DNA of 64,000 nucleotides from Nitrobacter sp047149785. Lineage in GTDB: Bacteria; Pseudomonadota; Alphaproteobacteria; Rhizobiales; Xanthobacteraceae. How positions within the stretch are numbered: position 1 is the stretch's first letter; the number at the start of each line of letters is the position of its first letter. Of the stretch, positions 8,740 to 17,945 are shown piece by piece. A program made the position numbers and the translations under genes. The stretch is taken from NCBI RefSeq assembly GCF_047149785.1, contig NZ_BAAGBE010000001.1, positions 1,736,001 to 1,800,000 of the forward strand, read 5' to 3'. A model generated the notes under the pieces. That model did not search any database and had not been told where the DNA came from. It was given only the letters and a program-made list of their open reading frames with translations.

Positions 8740-8754
8740 TTTGAATATGTCTAA
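8740..8754. promoter_or_regulatory. Degenerate Irr-box-like site upstream of the receptor
   Basis: TTTGAA-TAT-GTCTAA matches TTAGAA-N3-TTCTAA at 10 of 12 arm positions, 124 bases upstream of the receptor start. A second half site TTCTAA lies at 8765-8770. The context (iron receptor promoter) is right, the match is imperfect. Confidence 0.25.
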
Positions 8755-8863
8755 ATCATAGCGATTCTAAATTGTTCGACCGATCCGGCGCGGACGTTTG
8801 TGCTTAATCCTCTTGACTGCGCTGTATTTGAAACGCTTCCGCTCGCCGGAGCGCGACGACGCA

Positions 8864-9103
8864 TCAATCGGCGCTCGGCGGTTTCATGAGCGAAAGCATT
8901 TCGTCGACGGTCTTTTGCGCGACGCTCCGGATGCGGTCCGTATCGTCCGTCCCGGCGATGTTGACCTGCCGCACCACGGCTTTTATCTCGTCGCGGAAAT
9001 CGGTGAGAAAACGGAGCGGGTCGGGAGAACTGTTGGCCACGCGCGCGATCAAACCCGTAATCATGATCTGGCAGGCCATCATCCGGCCATTCAGTTCGTC
9101 CAT
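8864..9103 (-). CDS. Small hypothetical protein
   Basis: 79 residues, soluble, mostly helical in appearance, with no signal peptide, membrane helix or recognised domain (begins MDELNGRMMACQIMITGLIA, ends LMKPPSAD). It is accepted as a gene because AGGGAG lies a proper distance before the ATG at 9103 and it fills the gap between the receptor promoter and the marR-like gene. It may be transcribed with the receptor operon or alone. Function unknown. Confidence 0.55.
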   Translation of the reverse strand: MDELNGRMMACQIMITGLIARVANSSPDPLRFLTDFRDEIKAVVRQVNIAGTDDTDRIRSVAQKTVDEMLSLMKPPSAD

Positions 9104-9217
9104 CGCTCACTCCCTTTTGCGTCTCCGGCAGCGCCACGACGCTGTGCCATGGAAGAAGAAGTCTCGGGCGACAATCCGGGGATTGCACGTAAGCTCGCGA
9201 CGTGAAGCAGGCAATCG

Positions 9218-9697
9218 TTATTCGATCGCAATATCGGTCGCATTTTCGGCGGAGCGCTTGGTTTCGGAGCCGCTCTTGAGGCGACGCTTGACGTCGCGAA
9301 GGACCTCAAGACTCGCTTCAATGGTGCTCGCCGGCATTCCCTGCAAGACATCCGCGGCGATGGAGTCGCGCAGGCTGTCCAGCTCGTCGACGAACAGGCG
9401 TCCCGCCTCGGTCAAGAACAAGCGGTTGGCCCGGCGATCCCGCGGATCCGGTCGGCGCTCCAGAAGGCCCTGATCGACAAGCCGGTCAAGCAGGCGGACC
9501 AGCGAGATCGGCTGCAATTCGAGGACTTCGGCGAGATCAACCTGCGACAACCCTTCCTTCTGGCGGAGCTGAAACAGCACGATCCACTGAGCCCGCGTGG
9601 TCCCGCGGCCCTTGGCGCGGACGTCGATATAGTTGCGCAGCAGACGCGAACTTTCGATCAATTGCGCGACGAACTGACGTTTGAGATCGGTGGACAT
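9218..9697 (-). CDS. MarR-family transcriptional regulator
   Basis: About 159 residues from the ATG at 9697 (MSTDLKRQFV); the frame also stays open to a TTG at 9742 without a Shine-Dalgarno. The winged helix is clear: QWIVLFQLRQKEGLSQVDLAEVL, recognition helix LQPISLVRLLDRLVDQGLLER, and the wing RRPDPRDRRANRLFLTEAG. It is divergent from the RND efflux pair, the usual arrangement for a MarR repressor that controls an exporter in response to a small phenolic or xenobiotic ligand. A TGTGT-N2-ACACA palindrome in the shared 135-base gap is a candidate operator. Confidence 0.9.
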   Translation of the reverse strand: MSTDLKRQFVAQLIESSRLLRNYIDVRAKGRGTTRAQWIVLFQLRQKEGLSQVDLAEVLELQPISLVRLLDRLVDQGLLERRPDPRDRRANRLFLTEAGRLFVDELDSLRDSIAADVLQGMPASTIEASLEVLRDVKRRLKSGSETKRSAENATDIAIE

Positions 9698-9749
9698 CGG
9701 CTGCGCAGGGTCCAAAGTTTTCCAATTGTTTAGGATTCTCAAGGAATGG

Positions 9750-9761
9750 TGTGTTTACACA
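9750..9761. promoter_or_regulatory. Candidate MarR operator palindrome
   Basis: TGTGT-TT-ACACA lies midway between the divergent marR-like and efflux genes, in an AT-rich stretch. It is offered as an operator from position and symmetry only; arms are five bases. Confidence 0.3.
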
Positions 9762-9831
9762 TAATATGCACACATATATCTACGGCCGTCCGGACAATTT
9801 TTGAAGTCCCGATTTTCCAGTGCCAGAGCCA

Positions 9832-10998
9832 ATGTCCCGGTCGCGAATTCTTCGTTGGACGTCCCTTGTCGTCGTGATCGCCCTGGCGGGCGGCGGTTAC
9901 GCGCTTTGGCGACGTGGAGGGAGCGAACATAACGGCGCGGATAAAGCCGACGCCGCGACGGCCAGGCCGGTTCCCGTCAGCATCGCAACCGTAGAACGAC
10001 GCGATTTCCCGATCTATCTGACCGGACTCGGGACGGTTCAGGGTTTCAATACCGTCGTGGTGCGGACCCGTGTCGACGGCCAGATCGACCGGATCGCCTT
10101 CAAGGAGGGCCAACTGGTCCAGAAGGGCGACCTGCTCGCCCATATCGATCCGCGCCCTTTACAGGCCGCGCTCGATCAGGCCAAGGCCAAGAAGAGGCAG
10201 GACGAAGCCAATCTGGCCAACGCCAGCCTCGACCTGCAACGTTATACCAAGCTCGGCGAATTCGCGACGCGGCAGCAGACCGACACCCAGCGATCCACCG
10301 TGCAGCAGCTCACCGCCCAGATCGCGGCGGACGAAGCCGCGATTTCCAACGCACAGACCCAGCTCGACTACACCAGCATCCGCGCGCCGATTGCGGGCGT
10401 TACCGGCTTCCGTCTGGTTGATCAGGGCAACATCGTCAACGCCTCGACGCAGACCGGCATCGTCACCATCGCGCAGATCGAGCCGATCGCCGTGATTTTC
10501 ACCGCTCCGGAAGGGCAGCTCCCGCAGATCAAGGACGCCCTCGCCGCCGGATCGCCGAAGGTGATCGCGTACTCCACCGACGGCAAGCGAATCCTGTCGC
10601 GGGGAACGCTGATGCTGATCAACAATCAGGTTGATACAACAAGCGGAACAATCCGGCTCAAGGCGGTGTTTGACAACAAGGACCACGCGCTCTGGCCCGG
10701 ACAGTCGGTCTCGACCCGGCTGCTGGTGTCTACCCTGAAGGATGCCGTCGTCGTTCCCGACGACGCCGTCAAGCACGGAACCGAAGGGCTGTATGCCTAT
10801 TCCGTCAATACGGCGAACAAGGCGGAGCTTCGCAAGATCAAGATTGGCAAGTCTATCGATGGCCAGACCGTCGTCGAGGACGGGTTGGCTCCGGGAGAAC
10901 GTGTTATCGTCGCCGGACAATATCGGGTTCAACCGGGATCGGCGGTGACCACGACGGTCGCGGAATCCGAACCGTCCGACGGCAAGGCCCCTAAATGA
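9832..10998 (+). CDS. RND efflux periplasmic adaptor (MdtA/HlyD family)
   Basis: 388 residues from the ATG at 9832 (MSRSRILRW); a GTG at 9820 is also in frame. One N-terminal membrane anchor or signal (about residues 9-22), then biotinyl-lipoyl half-motifs (VDGQIDRIAFKEGQLVQKGDLL; SIRAPIAGVTGF), an alpha-helical hairpin (about residues 105-170) and a beta-barrel/MPD C-terminus (APGERVIVAGQYRVQPGS). It bridges the inner-membrane pump to an outer-membrane channel. The permease start overlaps its stop (ATGA at 10995-10998), so the two are coupled. Confidence 0.92.
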   Translation: MSRSRILRWTSLVVVIALAGGGYALWRRGGSEHNGADKADAATARPVPVSIATVERRDFPIYLTGLGTVQGFNTVVVRTRVDGQIDRIAFKEGQLVQKGDLLAHIDPRPLQAALDQAKAKKRQDEANLANASLDLQRYTKLGEFATRQQTDTQRSTVQQLTAQIAADEAAISNAQTQLDYTSIRAPIAGVTGFRLVDQGNIVNASTQTGIVTIAQIEPIAVIFTAPEGQLPQIKDALAAGSPKVIAYSTDGKRILSRGTLMLINNQVDTTSGTIRLKAVFDNKDHALWPGQSVSTRLLVSTLKDAVVVPDDAVKHGTEGLYAYSVNTANKAELRKIKIGKSIDGQTVVEDGLAPGERVIVAGQYRVQPGSAVTTTVAESEPSDGKAPK

Positions 10999-13900
10999 AC
11001 GGCAGCATTTCCGCACCGTTTATTCGCTACCCCGTCGCAACGTCGTTGCTGATGGCCGGCATTCTGTTCGTCGGTCTGGTGGCGTTTCCGCTGCTCCCGG
11101 TGGCGCCCCTGCCGCAAGTCGATTTCCCCACGATCCAGGTCCAGGCGAACCTGCCCGGCGCGAGCCCCGAAACCATGGCGTCGTCGGTTGCGCAGCCGCT
11201 CGAGCGGCAAATGGCGCAGATTCCCGGCATCGCGCAGATGACCTCGACCAGTTCGATCGGCTCGACCGCCATCACCATCCAGTTCGATCTCAATCGCAAC
11301 ATCGACGGCGCGGCCAACGACGTTCAGGGCGCCATCAACGCCGCCGGCGGCCAGTTGCCGAAAAATCTTCCGAGCCCGCCGACCTATCGCAAGGTCAATC
11401 CCGCCGACTCGCCGATCATGCTGTTGTCGGCGACATCCGATACCCTGCCCCTGACGACGGTGAGCGACGACACCGACGCCCAGATGGCGCAGCAGATCAG
11501 CCAGATTTCCGGCGTCGCGCAAGTCTTCGTCGGCGGCCAGCAGAAGCCCGCCATCCGTATCCAGATCGATCCGGCGAAGCTCGTCGCGAAGGGCCTGTCG
11601 CTCGAGGACATCCGCAACCAGATCACCCTGACGACGGTCAACGCCCCCAAAGGCAGCATCGACGGCGGCACGCGCAGCTATACGATCTATGCCAACGACC
11701 AGTTGACCGCATCGAAGGACTGGAACGACGTCATCATCGCCTATCGCAACGGCGGTCCCTTGCGCATCCGCGACATCGGCCGGGCGGTATCGGGTCCCGA
11801 AGACAACAAGCGCGCGGCGTGGGCCGACGGAAAGCGCGGCGTGTTCCTCGTCATCTTCAAGCAGCCCGGCGCCAACGTCATCGACACGGTCGACCGGATC
11901 AAGGCGGAACTGCCCAAGCTGATCGCGACGATCCCGCCCGCGATCAAGATCAAGATCATCAGCGACCGCACCACCACCATTCGCGCCGCGGTCGAGGACG
12001 TCCAGATCACGCTGCTCATCACCATCTGCCTCGTCGTGATGGTGATCTTCCTGTTCTTGCGCAGTTTCTGGGCCACCGTCATCCCCGCCGTCACCGTTCC
12101 CCTGGCGCTGCTCGGCGCTTGCGCGCTGATGTGGCCGTTCGGCTATTCGCTGGACAACCTCTCGCTGATGGCGCTCACGATCTCGGTCGGCTTCGTCGTC
12201 GACGACGCCATCGTCATGCTTGAAAACATCAGCCGTTACATCGAGGAAGGCGAGACGCCGATGGCGGCGGCGCTGAAGGGCGCGGGCGAGATCGGCTTCA
12301 CCATCATGTCGATCAGCATTTCGCTGGTCGCGGTGCTGATCCCGCTGCTGTTGATGGGCGGCATTATCGGGCGGCTGTTCCGCGAATTCGCGGTGACGCT
12401 GGCGATGGCGATTTTGGTGTCGCTGCTCGTGTCGTTGACGCTGACGCCGATGATGGCGTCGCGATTCCTGCGCAGCCAGCACGACGTCCGGCACGGCAGG
12501 CTGTACCAGATCAGCGAGCGCGGCTTCGACGCCATGCTCAACGGCTATCGCCGCGGGCTCGATCTGGTGCTGCGCTGGCGGCGGACCACGCTTCTCGTAT
12601 TCTTTGTGACGCTGGGCCTGTCGATCTACCTGTTCGTCATCATCCCGAAAGGGTTCTTCCCGCAGCAGGACAACGGCATGATCCTCGGCACCTCCGAGGC
12701 GGCGCAGGACATCTCCTTCGACGAGATGAAGAAAAAGCAGGAGGAACTTGCGCGAATCGTGATGGCCGATCCGGCCGTGTACAGCGTCGCCATGTTCATC
12801 GGCGGCGGCGGCAGCGCGCTCAACAACGGACGCATGTACGTTACGCTGAAACCGCGCGAAAAGCGCGACGCCTCGGCGCAGCAGGTCATCGCGCGGCTGC
12901 GGCCCAAACTCGACAAGGTGGAAGGTGCGCGGCAGTTTCTTCAGGCGTCGCAGGACGTCCGGCTCGGCGGCCGCGCCACCCGCACGCAGTTCGAATACAC
13001 CCTTCAGGATGCCAATCTTGACGAATTGAATACCTGGGCGCCGAAAGTGCTGAAAAAGCTGCAGACGCTGCCGCAACTCCGCGACGTCGCCACCGACCAG
13101 CAGACCAACGGCACCACGCTGACGCTCACGGTGGATCGCGACGCCGCGTCCCGTTACGGCATCGCGCCGCAGCTCATCGACGACACGCTCTACGACGCCT
13201 TCGGACAGCGGCAGGTCGCGCAGTACTTCACCCAGCTCAACAGCTATCACGTGATCCTTGAAATCCTTCCCGAGTTGCAGGGCAAGGTCGACACGCTGGA
13301 CAAGATCTATGTGAAATCGCCGCTCACCGGCGAACAGGTTCCGCTCTCGGTTTTCGCCAAGTGGACGACGGTGCCGGTGCGGCCGCTCTCGATCAGCCAC
13401 CAGGGCCAGTTTCCGGCGATCACCATCAGCTTCAACCTCGCGCAGGGCGTCGCGCTGGGACAGGCCACCGATGCCGTGCAGAACGCCATGCGCCAGCTCG
13501 GCACGCCGGCCACGCTCAACGGCAGCTTCCAGGGCACCGCGCAGGCCTTCCAGCAATCGCTCGGCACCGTGCCGCTGCTGATCCTGGCCGCGCTCGTCGT
13601 GGTGTACCTGATCCTCGGCATCCTCTACGAGAGCTACATCCACCCGATCACCATTCTGTCGACGCTGCCGTCGGCGGGTGTCGGCGCGCTCGCGACGCTG
13701 ATGCTGTTCGGCTACGACTTCAGCCTGATCGCGCTGATCGGAATCATTCTCCTGATCGGCATCGTCAAGAAGAACGGCATCATGATGGTCGACTTCGCGA
13801 TCGCGGCGGAGCGCGAGGAGCATCTGTCGCCGGAGGAATCCATCCGCAAGGCCGCCCTGCTCCGCTTCCGCCCCATCATGATGACGACCATGGCCGCGAT

Positions 13901-14141
13901 GCTGGGAGGCGTGCCGCTAATGCTCGGCACCGGCACCGGCGCGGAAATCCGTCAGCCGCTGGGCTACGCGATGGTCGGCGGATTGCTGGTCAGCCAGGCG
14001 CTGACGCTGTTCACCACGCCGGTGGTCTATCTCTACCTCGACCAGTTTTCCAACTGGCTGTCCGGCTGGGGACGCGCAGGCGCCTCGGGCGGCGGTCGCG
14101 ACCTGTCGGGCAATGCCTCCGTCAAGGAAGCTGCCGAATAG
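10995..14141 (+). CDS. RND multidrug efflux permease, MdtB/MdtC-like
   Basis: 1048 residues, full length for the HAE1/AcrB family, with 12 membrane helices and two large periplasmic loops. The proton relay acid pair is Asp403-Asp404 in GFVVDDAIVMLENISRYIE, matching AcrB Asp407/408. The N-terminal PLPQVDFPTIQV and the YRKVNPADSPIM segment resemble MdtB/MdtC more than AcrB. It exports drugs or toxic organics using the proton motive force. No TolC-type outer-membrane gene follows, so it must borrow one encoded elsewhere. Likely controlled by the divergent MarR-family regulator. Confidence 0.93.
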   Translation: MNGSISAPFIRYPVATSLLMAGILFVGLVAFPLLPVAPLPQVDFPTIQVQANLPGASPETMASSVAQPLERQMAQIPGIAQMTSTSSIGSTAITIQFDLNRNIDGAANDVQGAINAAGGQLPKNLPSPPTYRKVNPADSPIMLLSATSDTLPLTTVSDDTDAQMAQQISQISGVAQVFVGGQQKPAIRIQIDPAKLVAKGLSLEDIRNQITLTTVNAPKGSIDGGTRSYTIYANDQLTASKDWNDVIIAYRNGGPLRIRDIGRAVSGPEDNKRAAWADGKRGVFLVIFKQPGANVIDTVDRIKAELPKLIATIPPAIKIKIISDRTTTIRAAVEDVQITLLITICLVVMVIFLFLRSFWATVIPAVTVPLALLGACALMWPFGYSLDNLSLMALTISVGFVVDDAIVMLENISRYIEEGETPMAAALKGAGEIGFTIMSISISLVAVLIPLLLMGGIIGRLFREFAVTLAMAILVSLLVSLTLTPMMASRFLRSQHDVRHGRLYQISERGFDAMLNGYRRGLDLVLRWRRTTLLVFFVTLGLSIYLFVIIPKGFFPQQDNGMILGTSEAAQDISFDEMKKKQEELARIVMADPAVYSVAMFIGGGGSALNNGRMYVTLKPREKRDASAQQVIARLRPKLDKVEGARQFLQASQDVRLGGRATRTQFEYTLQDANLDELNTWAPKVLKKLQTLPQLRDVATDQQTNGTTLTLTVDRDAASRYGIAPQLIDDTLYDAFGQRQVAQYFTQLNSYHVILEILPELQGKVDTLDKIYVKSPLTGEQVPLSVFAKWTTVPVRPLSISHQGQFPAITISFNLAQGVALGQATDAVQNAMRQLGTPATLNGSFQGTAQAFQQSLGTVPLLILAALVVVYLILGILYESYIHPITILSTLPSAGVGALATLMLFGYDFSLIALIGIILLIGIVKKNGIMMVDFAIAAEREEHLSPEESIRKAALLRFRPIMMTTMAAMLGGVPLMLGTGTGAEIRQPLGYAMVGGLLVSQALTLFTTPVVYLYLDQFSNWLSGWGRAGASGGGRDLSGNASVKEAAE

Positions 14142-14297
14142 CGCCGTCTCGACGGCCGCAACAGGCTCGCGGATACCCGCTCCAACAGGACTGGACCGCG
14201 AACGTCGACACGGCTATATCACGCGGACAAATCGCCCGATTTGCTTTTCGGCGCTCCCGGAACACCTCCGGAAAAAGCGCCGTAAAAGTCGCCTCGG

Positions 14298-14371
14298 TGG
14301 GGAATGGTGTAACGGTAGCACAACAGACTCTGACTCTGTTTGTCTAGGTTCGAATCCTAGTTCCCCAGCCA
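14298..14371 (+). tRNA. tRNA-Gln (anticodon CTG)
   Basis: A 74-base cloverleaf including an encoded CCA. The acceptor stem is TGGGGAA (14298-14304) with TTCCCCA (14361-14367), discriminator G, then CCA. Anticodon stem ACAGA/TCTGT (14323-14327/14335-14339) encloses the loop CTCTGAC, anticodon CTG at 14330-14332. The T arm contains GGTTCGAATCC. It reads CAG codons. Confidence 0.95.
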
Positions 14372-14676
14372 CTCCTTCGTACACGATCGATAGGCAGGCT
14401 TCGGTGCAGCGCGATTGCTCTCGATCCGAGCCGACGAAGTGCTATCGCCTGCGGTCACGGCCGCCCGAGGGTCGAAACTCTTTCGGAGACGCGACAGCCG
14501 CAGAGGTCATAGCGGTAAACAAATCCTTAAACCGTGTCGGCGGCAGCCGGCCGGTTCCCGTTGTGCATGGCTGATCTGCCTGTACTCCTTTCCGCCCGGT
14601 TTAACAGTTTCTTGCAATAACCCATGAGATCATCGGGACCGCAGCAGCACAAGACACAAGAAATGTGGTTCTCAAA

Positions 14677-16431
14677 ATGCTTCCTTCGACTCCCACCAGT
14701 TCATTCGGGCGCGTGATTTCGGTACGCGGATCACAGGCTCGCGTCGGCATTCTGCAGACAGGCCGCATGTCGCCCGCGGCGGCGCGGGCCACCGTCGGCC
14801 GGTTCATCAGCCTGCGCAGCATGACCTCGACCATCGTTGCCATGATCACCGAGGTATCCTGCGAGCATTTGCCGTCCTCGAACGAATTCATCGCCAGCGC
14901 CTCCGTCGATCTGCTTGGCGAAATCCTTGACAGTTCCGGTCCCCGTCCCCGATTCCAGCGCGGCGTCACCAACTATCCCGCGATCGACGACGCGGCCGAC
15001 CTTGTCACCAACCAGGAGCTCCGCACGATCTACGCTCCCAACGGTATGGACCTGATCGATGTCGGCATGCTGCAGCAGGATCAGTCCGTCACGGCCTATG
15101 TCGACATCGAGGAAATGCTCAGCAAGCATTTCGCCGTGCTTGGTTCAACCGGCGTCGGCAAATCGAGCGGCGTTTCGCTGCTCATCAACGAGATCCTGAA
15201 GTCGCGACCCAGCCTCCGCATCTTCCTGCTCGACGTGCACAACGAATACGGCAGATGTTTCGGCGAGCGCGCGATCGTGCTCAACCCGCGCAATCTGAAA
15301 TTGCCGTTCTGGCTGTTCAACTTCGAGGAAATCGTCGACGTCCTGTTCGCAGGCCGCCCCGGCGTGCCGGAGGAGCTCGATATCCTCGCCGAGGTGATCC
15401 CGATCGCGAAGGGGATCTATACGCAGTATCAGCACGCCGATCGCGTCGGCCTCAAGCGCATCGATCCCAAGAGCGTCGGCTTCACCGCCGACACGCCGGT
15501 GCCTTATCGCCTGGTCGACATGATCTCGCTGATCGACGAGCGCATGGGCAGGCTGGAGAACCGCTCGTCGCGCATCGTCTACCACAAGCTGATCTCGCGC
15601 ATCGAAACCGTGCGCAACGATCCCCGCTACGCCTTCATGTTCGACAACGCAAACGTCGGCGGCGACACGATGGCCGAGGTCGTCAGCCTGTTGTTCCGCC
15701 TGCCCGCCAACGGCAAGCCGATGACCATCATGCAGCTTGCCGGCTTCCCCGCCGAGGTCGTCGATTCCGTGGTGTCGGTGCTCTGCCGCATGGCGTTCGA
15801 CTTCGGACTGTGGAGCGACGGCGTCTCGCCGCTGCTGTTTGTCTGCGAGGAAGCCCACCGCTATGCGTCGGCCGACCGCAGCATCGGCTTCGGCCCGACC
15901 CGCAAGGCGATTTCCCGCATCGCCAAGGAAGGCCGCAAGTACGGAGTCTATCTTGGCCTCGTGACGCAGCGCCCGGCCGAACTGGACGCCACCATCATTT
16001 CCCAATGCAACACGCTGTTCACGATGCGCCTCGCCAACGAGCGCGACCAGGCGCTGCTGCGTTCGGCGGTCTCGGACGCGGCGGCGAACCTGCTCTCGTT
16101 CGTGCCCTCGCTCGGAACGCGCGAGGTGCTGGCCTTCGGCGAAGGCGTCGCGCTTCCCACCCGGCTGCGCTTCAAGGAAGTCCCGGCGCACCAGTTGCCG
16201 CGCAGCGAAGCCACGATCTCGACGGTGCCGTCCGCCGGCCGCGGCCACGACATGCAGTTCGTCGATGCCGTTCTCGAGCGCTGGCGGGGAGCAACCTCGC
16301 ATCGCGACGTTCCCAACGATCCCGGTCTCATGGAGAGGCCGGCCGCGCGCCTGCTGGATACACCGATGCTGCAGCCCTCGCTCGGCCTCGATCCCGACCG
16401 TTTCACGCTTCTTAAAAGACCGCTGCGATAG
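14677..16431 (+). CDS. HerA/DUF87-type ATP-binding protein
   Basis: 584 residues from the ATG at 14677 (a GTG at 14665 is also in frame). An N-terminal beta-barrel-like region (HAS-barrel position, FGRVISVRGSQARVGI) precedes a FtsK-HerA ATPase core: Walker A GSTGVGKSSG at about residue 156, Walker B LLFVCEEAHRYA, and LVTQRPAELD near the sensor motif. The family forms hexameric DNA translocases; archaeal HerA works with NurA nuclease, but bacterial stand-alone members are poorly studied. No nuclease gene lies beside it here. It stands alone between tRNA-Gln and a small membrane protein gene. Confidence 0.85.
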   Translation: MLPSTPTSSFGRVISVRGSQARVGILQTGRMSPAAARATVGRFISLRSMTSTIVAMITEVSCEHLPSSNEFIASASVDLLGEILDSSGPRPRFQRGVTNYPAIDDAADLVTNQELRTIYAPNGMDLIDVGMLQQDQSVTAYVDIEEMLSKHFAVLGSTGVGKSSGVSLLINEILKSRPSLRIFLLDVHNEYGRCFGERAIVLNPRNLKLPFWLFNFEEIVDVLFAGRPGVPEELDILAEVIPIAKGIYTQYQHADRVGLKRIDPKSVGFTADTPVPYRLVDMISLIDERMGRLENRSSRIVYHKLISRIETVRNDPRYAFMFDNANVGGDTMAEVVSLLFRLPANGKPMTIMQLAGFPAEVVDSVVSVLCRMAFDFGLWSDGVSPLLFVCEEAHRYASADRSIGFGPTRKAISRIAKEGRKYGVYLGLVTQRPAELDATIISQCNTLFTMRLANERDQALLRSAVSDAAANLLSFVPSLGTREVLAFGEGVALPTRLRFKEVPAHQLPRSEATISTVPSAGRGHDMQFVDAVLERWRGATSHRDVPNDPGLMERPAARLLDTPMLQPSLGLDPDRFTLLKRPLR

Positions 16432-16659
16432 AGCAGGCCCGGTGCGGGCGAAACCGGCAACCGTTGCCGAACCGGATGGCGAACGCCACCGACATGCGGT
16501 CCGATGACGTGTCCTCTCCCATGGACGGCAGCCGAAGCTGCGTCGGCCATCCGACGCCGGCCATGGCGACTTTTTGTGTGAGGACCGCGCGCGCCGTGAT
16601 ATAGAACGCGCTGGAGCTTGCGGACCGGGCGGCCTCCCATGGGAATACAGCGGCCAAAG

Positions 16660-16989
16660 ATGCCGGAGGAAGAGCACGTCGTGCTCCAGTTTCGGCCACG
16701 TCACCCGCCCCGCCCCAGGAGACTGCCCGAACAACGGCCCTCGGCAAATGCCGCCGACGCCGGCTCCCCCGAAGAAGCCGGCCATTCGTCGCGTCACCCA
16801 CCTGCTCCCGACCAACCGGACGACTTCCGTCACCGGATGCTCGCCAATGCGGCTGCATTTGCCTTCACGATCGCATTGACCGCCGTCGGGCTGTGGCTGG
16901 CCGTGAGCATCGCCGATTTGCGCAACACGCGCGACTGCGCCCTGACGGGACTTCAGGATTGCGCAGGCAGCGCGCCCTTCCGGAGATAG
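16660..16989 (+). CDS. Small single-pass membrane protein, hypothetical
   Basis: 109 residues from the ATG at 16660 (MPEEEHVVLQFRPRH); the frame is open from 16618. The first 60 residues are Pro/Arg/Glu-rich and likely disordered. One membrane helix follows (AFAFTIALTAVGLWLAVSIA), then a short tail with two Cys (NTRDCALTGLQDC). No family is recognised. The tail would face the periplasm if the N-terminus is cytoplasmic, and its two cysteines could form a disulfide. It lies 190 bases upstream of acpXL on the same strand, with no evident functional link. Confidence 0.5.
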   Translation: MPEEEHVVLQFRPRHPPRPRRLPEQRPSANAADAGSPEEAGHSSRHPPAPDQPDDFRHRMLANAAAFAFTIALTAVGLWLAVSIADLRNTRDCALTGLQDCAGSAPFRR

Positions 16990-17179
16990 GCTGCAAGGAT
17001 CAAGAGCCCTGATTCGGCTGAGGAATACGGCTCGGCGGAGCGCCCGGCACCATTGAACTCGGGACAGCGCTCCGATATATGGGCACTCGACCCCGCACGA
17101 TGGGCCGGACGTTGCGGGGGCGACGCCGCCGCCGACCGCCGATACGGCGTTTATCTTCCAATGTATCAAAGGCTTAAAG

Positions 17180-17461
17180 ATGTCCTCCACATTCGATCGG
17201 GTCGCCACCATTATCGCGGAAACCTGCGACATCCCGCGCGATACGATCACGCCCGAGAGCCACGCCATTGATGATTTGGGGATCGACAGCCTGGATTTTC
17301 TCGACATCGCATTTGCGATCGACAAGGCATTCGGGATCAAGCTTCCGCTGGAGAAGTGGACCCAGGAGGTCAATGACGGCAAGGCGACGACCGAGCAATA
17401 CTTCGTCCTGAAAAATCTCAGCGCGCGCATCGACGAGCTGGTCGCCGCCAAGGGCGCCTAA
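17180..17461 (+). CDS. acpXL: Acyl carrier protein AcpXL for very-long-chain fatty acids
   Basis: 93 residues that closely match rhizobial AcpXL: STFDRVATIIAETCDIPRD at the N-terminus and GIDSLDFLDIAFAIDKAFG around the phosphopantetheine site Ser37. AcpXL carries the growing 27-hydroxy-C28 (or C26) chain that LpxXL puts on lipid A of the outer membrane. It opens the cluster and is followed 10 bases later by fabZXL. It is distinct from the general fatty-acid ACP in its C-terminal WTQEVNDGKATTEQYFVLKN block, a hallmark of the XL type. Confidence 0.95.
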   Translation: MSSTFDRVATIIAETCDIPRDTITPESHAIDDLGIDSLDFLDIAFAIDKAFGIKLPLEKWTQEVNDGKATTEQYFVLKNLSARIDELVAAKGA

Positions 17462-17471
17462 TCGCGCGGCC

Positions 17472-17945
17472 ATGGATCTCGCATACTTTCACCTGATTGA
17501 CCGCATCGCCGACCTCGATATAGGCACGAAAACGATCGCGGTTGAGGCCCAGGTGCCCCGGCAAAGCACGATCTTCGAGGGTCACTTCCCCGGATACCCG
17601 CTGATGCCGGGCGTTCTGTTGATCGAATCGATGGCGCAGGCGTCGGGCTGGTTGCTGATCGCCCTGATGAAGTTCGAGCGCATGCCATTTCTCGCCGCGG
17701 TCAAGGAAGCCAAGATGCGAACGTTTGTGACTCCCGGCGAACTTCTGAGCATCAAGGCGAGCATCGTTCACGAAGGCTCCGGCTACGCCATGACCCAGGC
17801 CGAAGTCAGCGTCGGCGGCAAACCGCGGTGCAACGCAACGATCACGTTCGGCCTCGCCGCCTTCCCGAACGCGGATTTGCGCGGACACATGGAGGCCATG
17901 GCCACGCGTATCGGGTTGTCCCAACACGTGATCGCTCATGGCTGA
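17472..17945 (+). CDS. fabZXL: FabZ-like 3-hydroxyacyl-ACP dehydratase of the VLCFA pathway
   Basis: 157 residues with the hot-dog dehydratase signature EGHFPGYPLMPGVLLIESMA; catalytic His38 and Glu52. It removes water from 3-hydroxyacyl-AcpXL during elongation to C26-C28 acids in the cytoplasm. It starts 10 bases after acpXL and its 3' end overlaps the fabF2XL start (17938) by 8 bases, so the three genes form one operon. The call over general FabZ rests on this context. Confidence 0.88.
   Translation: MDLAYFHLIDRIADLDIGTKTIAVEAQVPRQSTIFEGHFPGYPLMPGVLLIESMAQASGWLLIALMKFERMPFLAAVKEAKMRTFVTPGELLSIKASIVHEGSGYAMTQAEVSVGGKPRCNATITFGLAAFPNADLRGHMEAMATRIGLSQHVIAHG

Noticed and set aside
10929..13823. 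A 964-codon open frame antisense to the RND permease
   Set aside because: It is a shadow of high-GC codon bias; the translation is Arg/Asp/His-rich low complexity without domains, while the opposite strand encodes a full RND permease.
14143..14156. GCCGTC-TC-GACGGC hairpin after the RND permease as a terminator
   Set aside because: The loop is only two bases unless pairs open, and there is no T-run.
15145..17451. A 768-codon minus-strand frame spanning herA and acpXL
   Set aside because: It crosses two confident plus-strand genes and has no recognisable domain.
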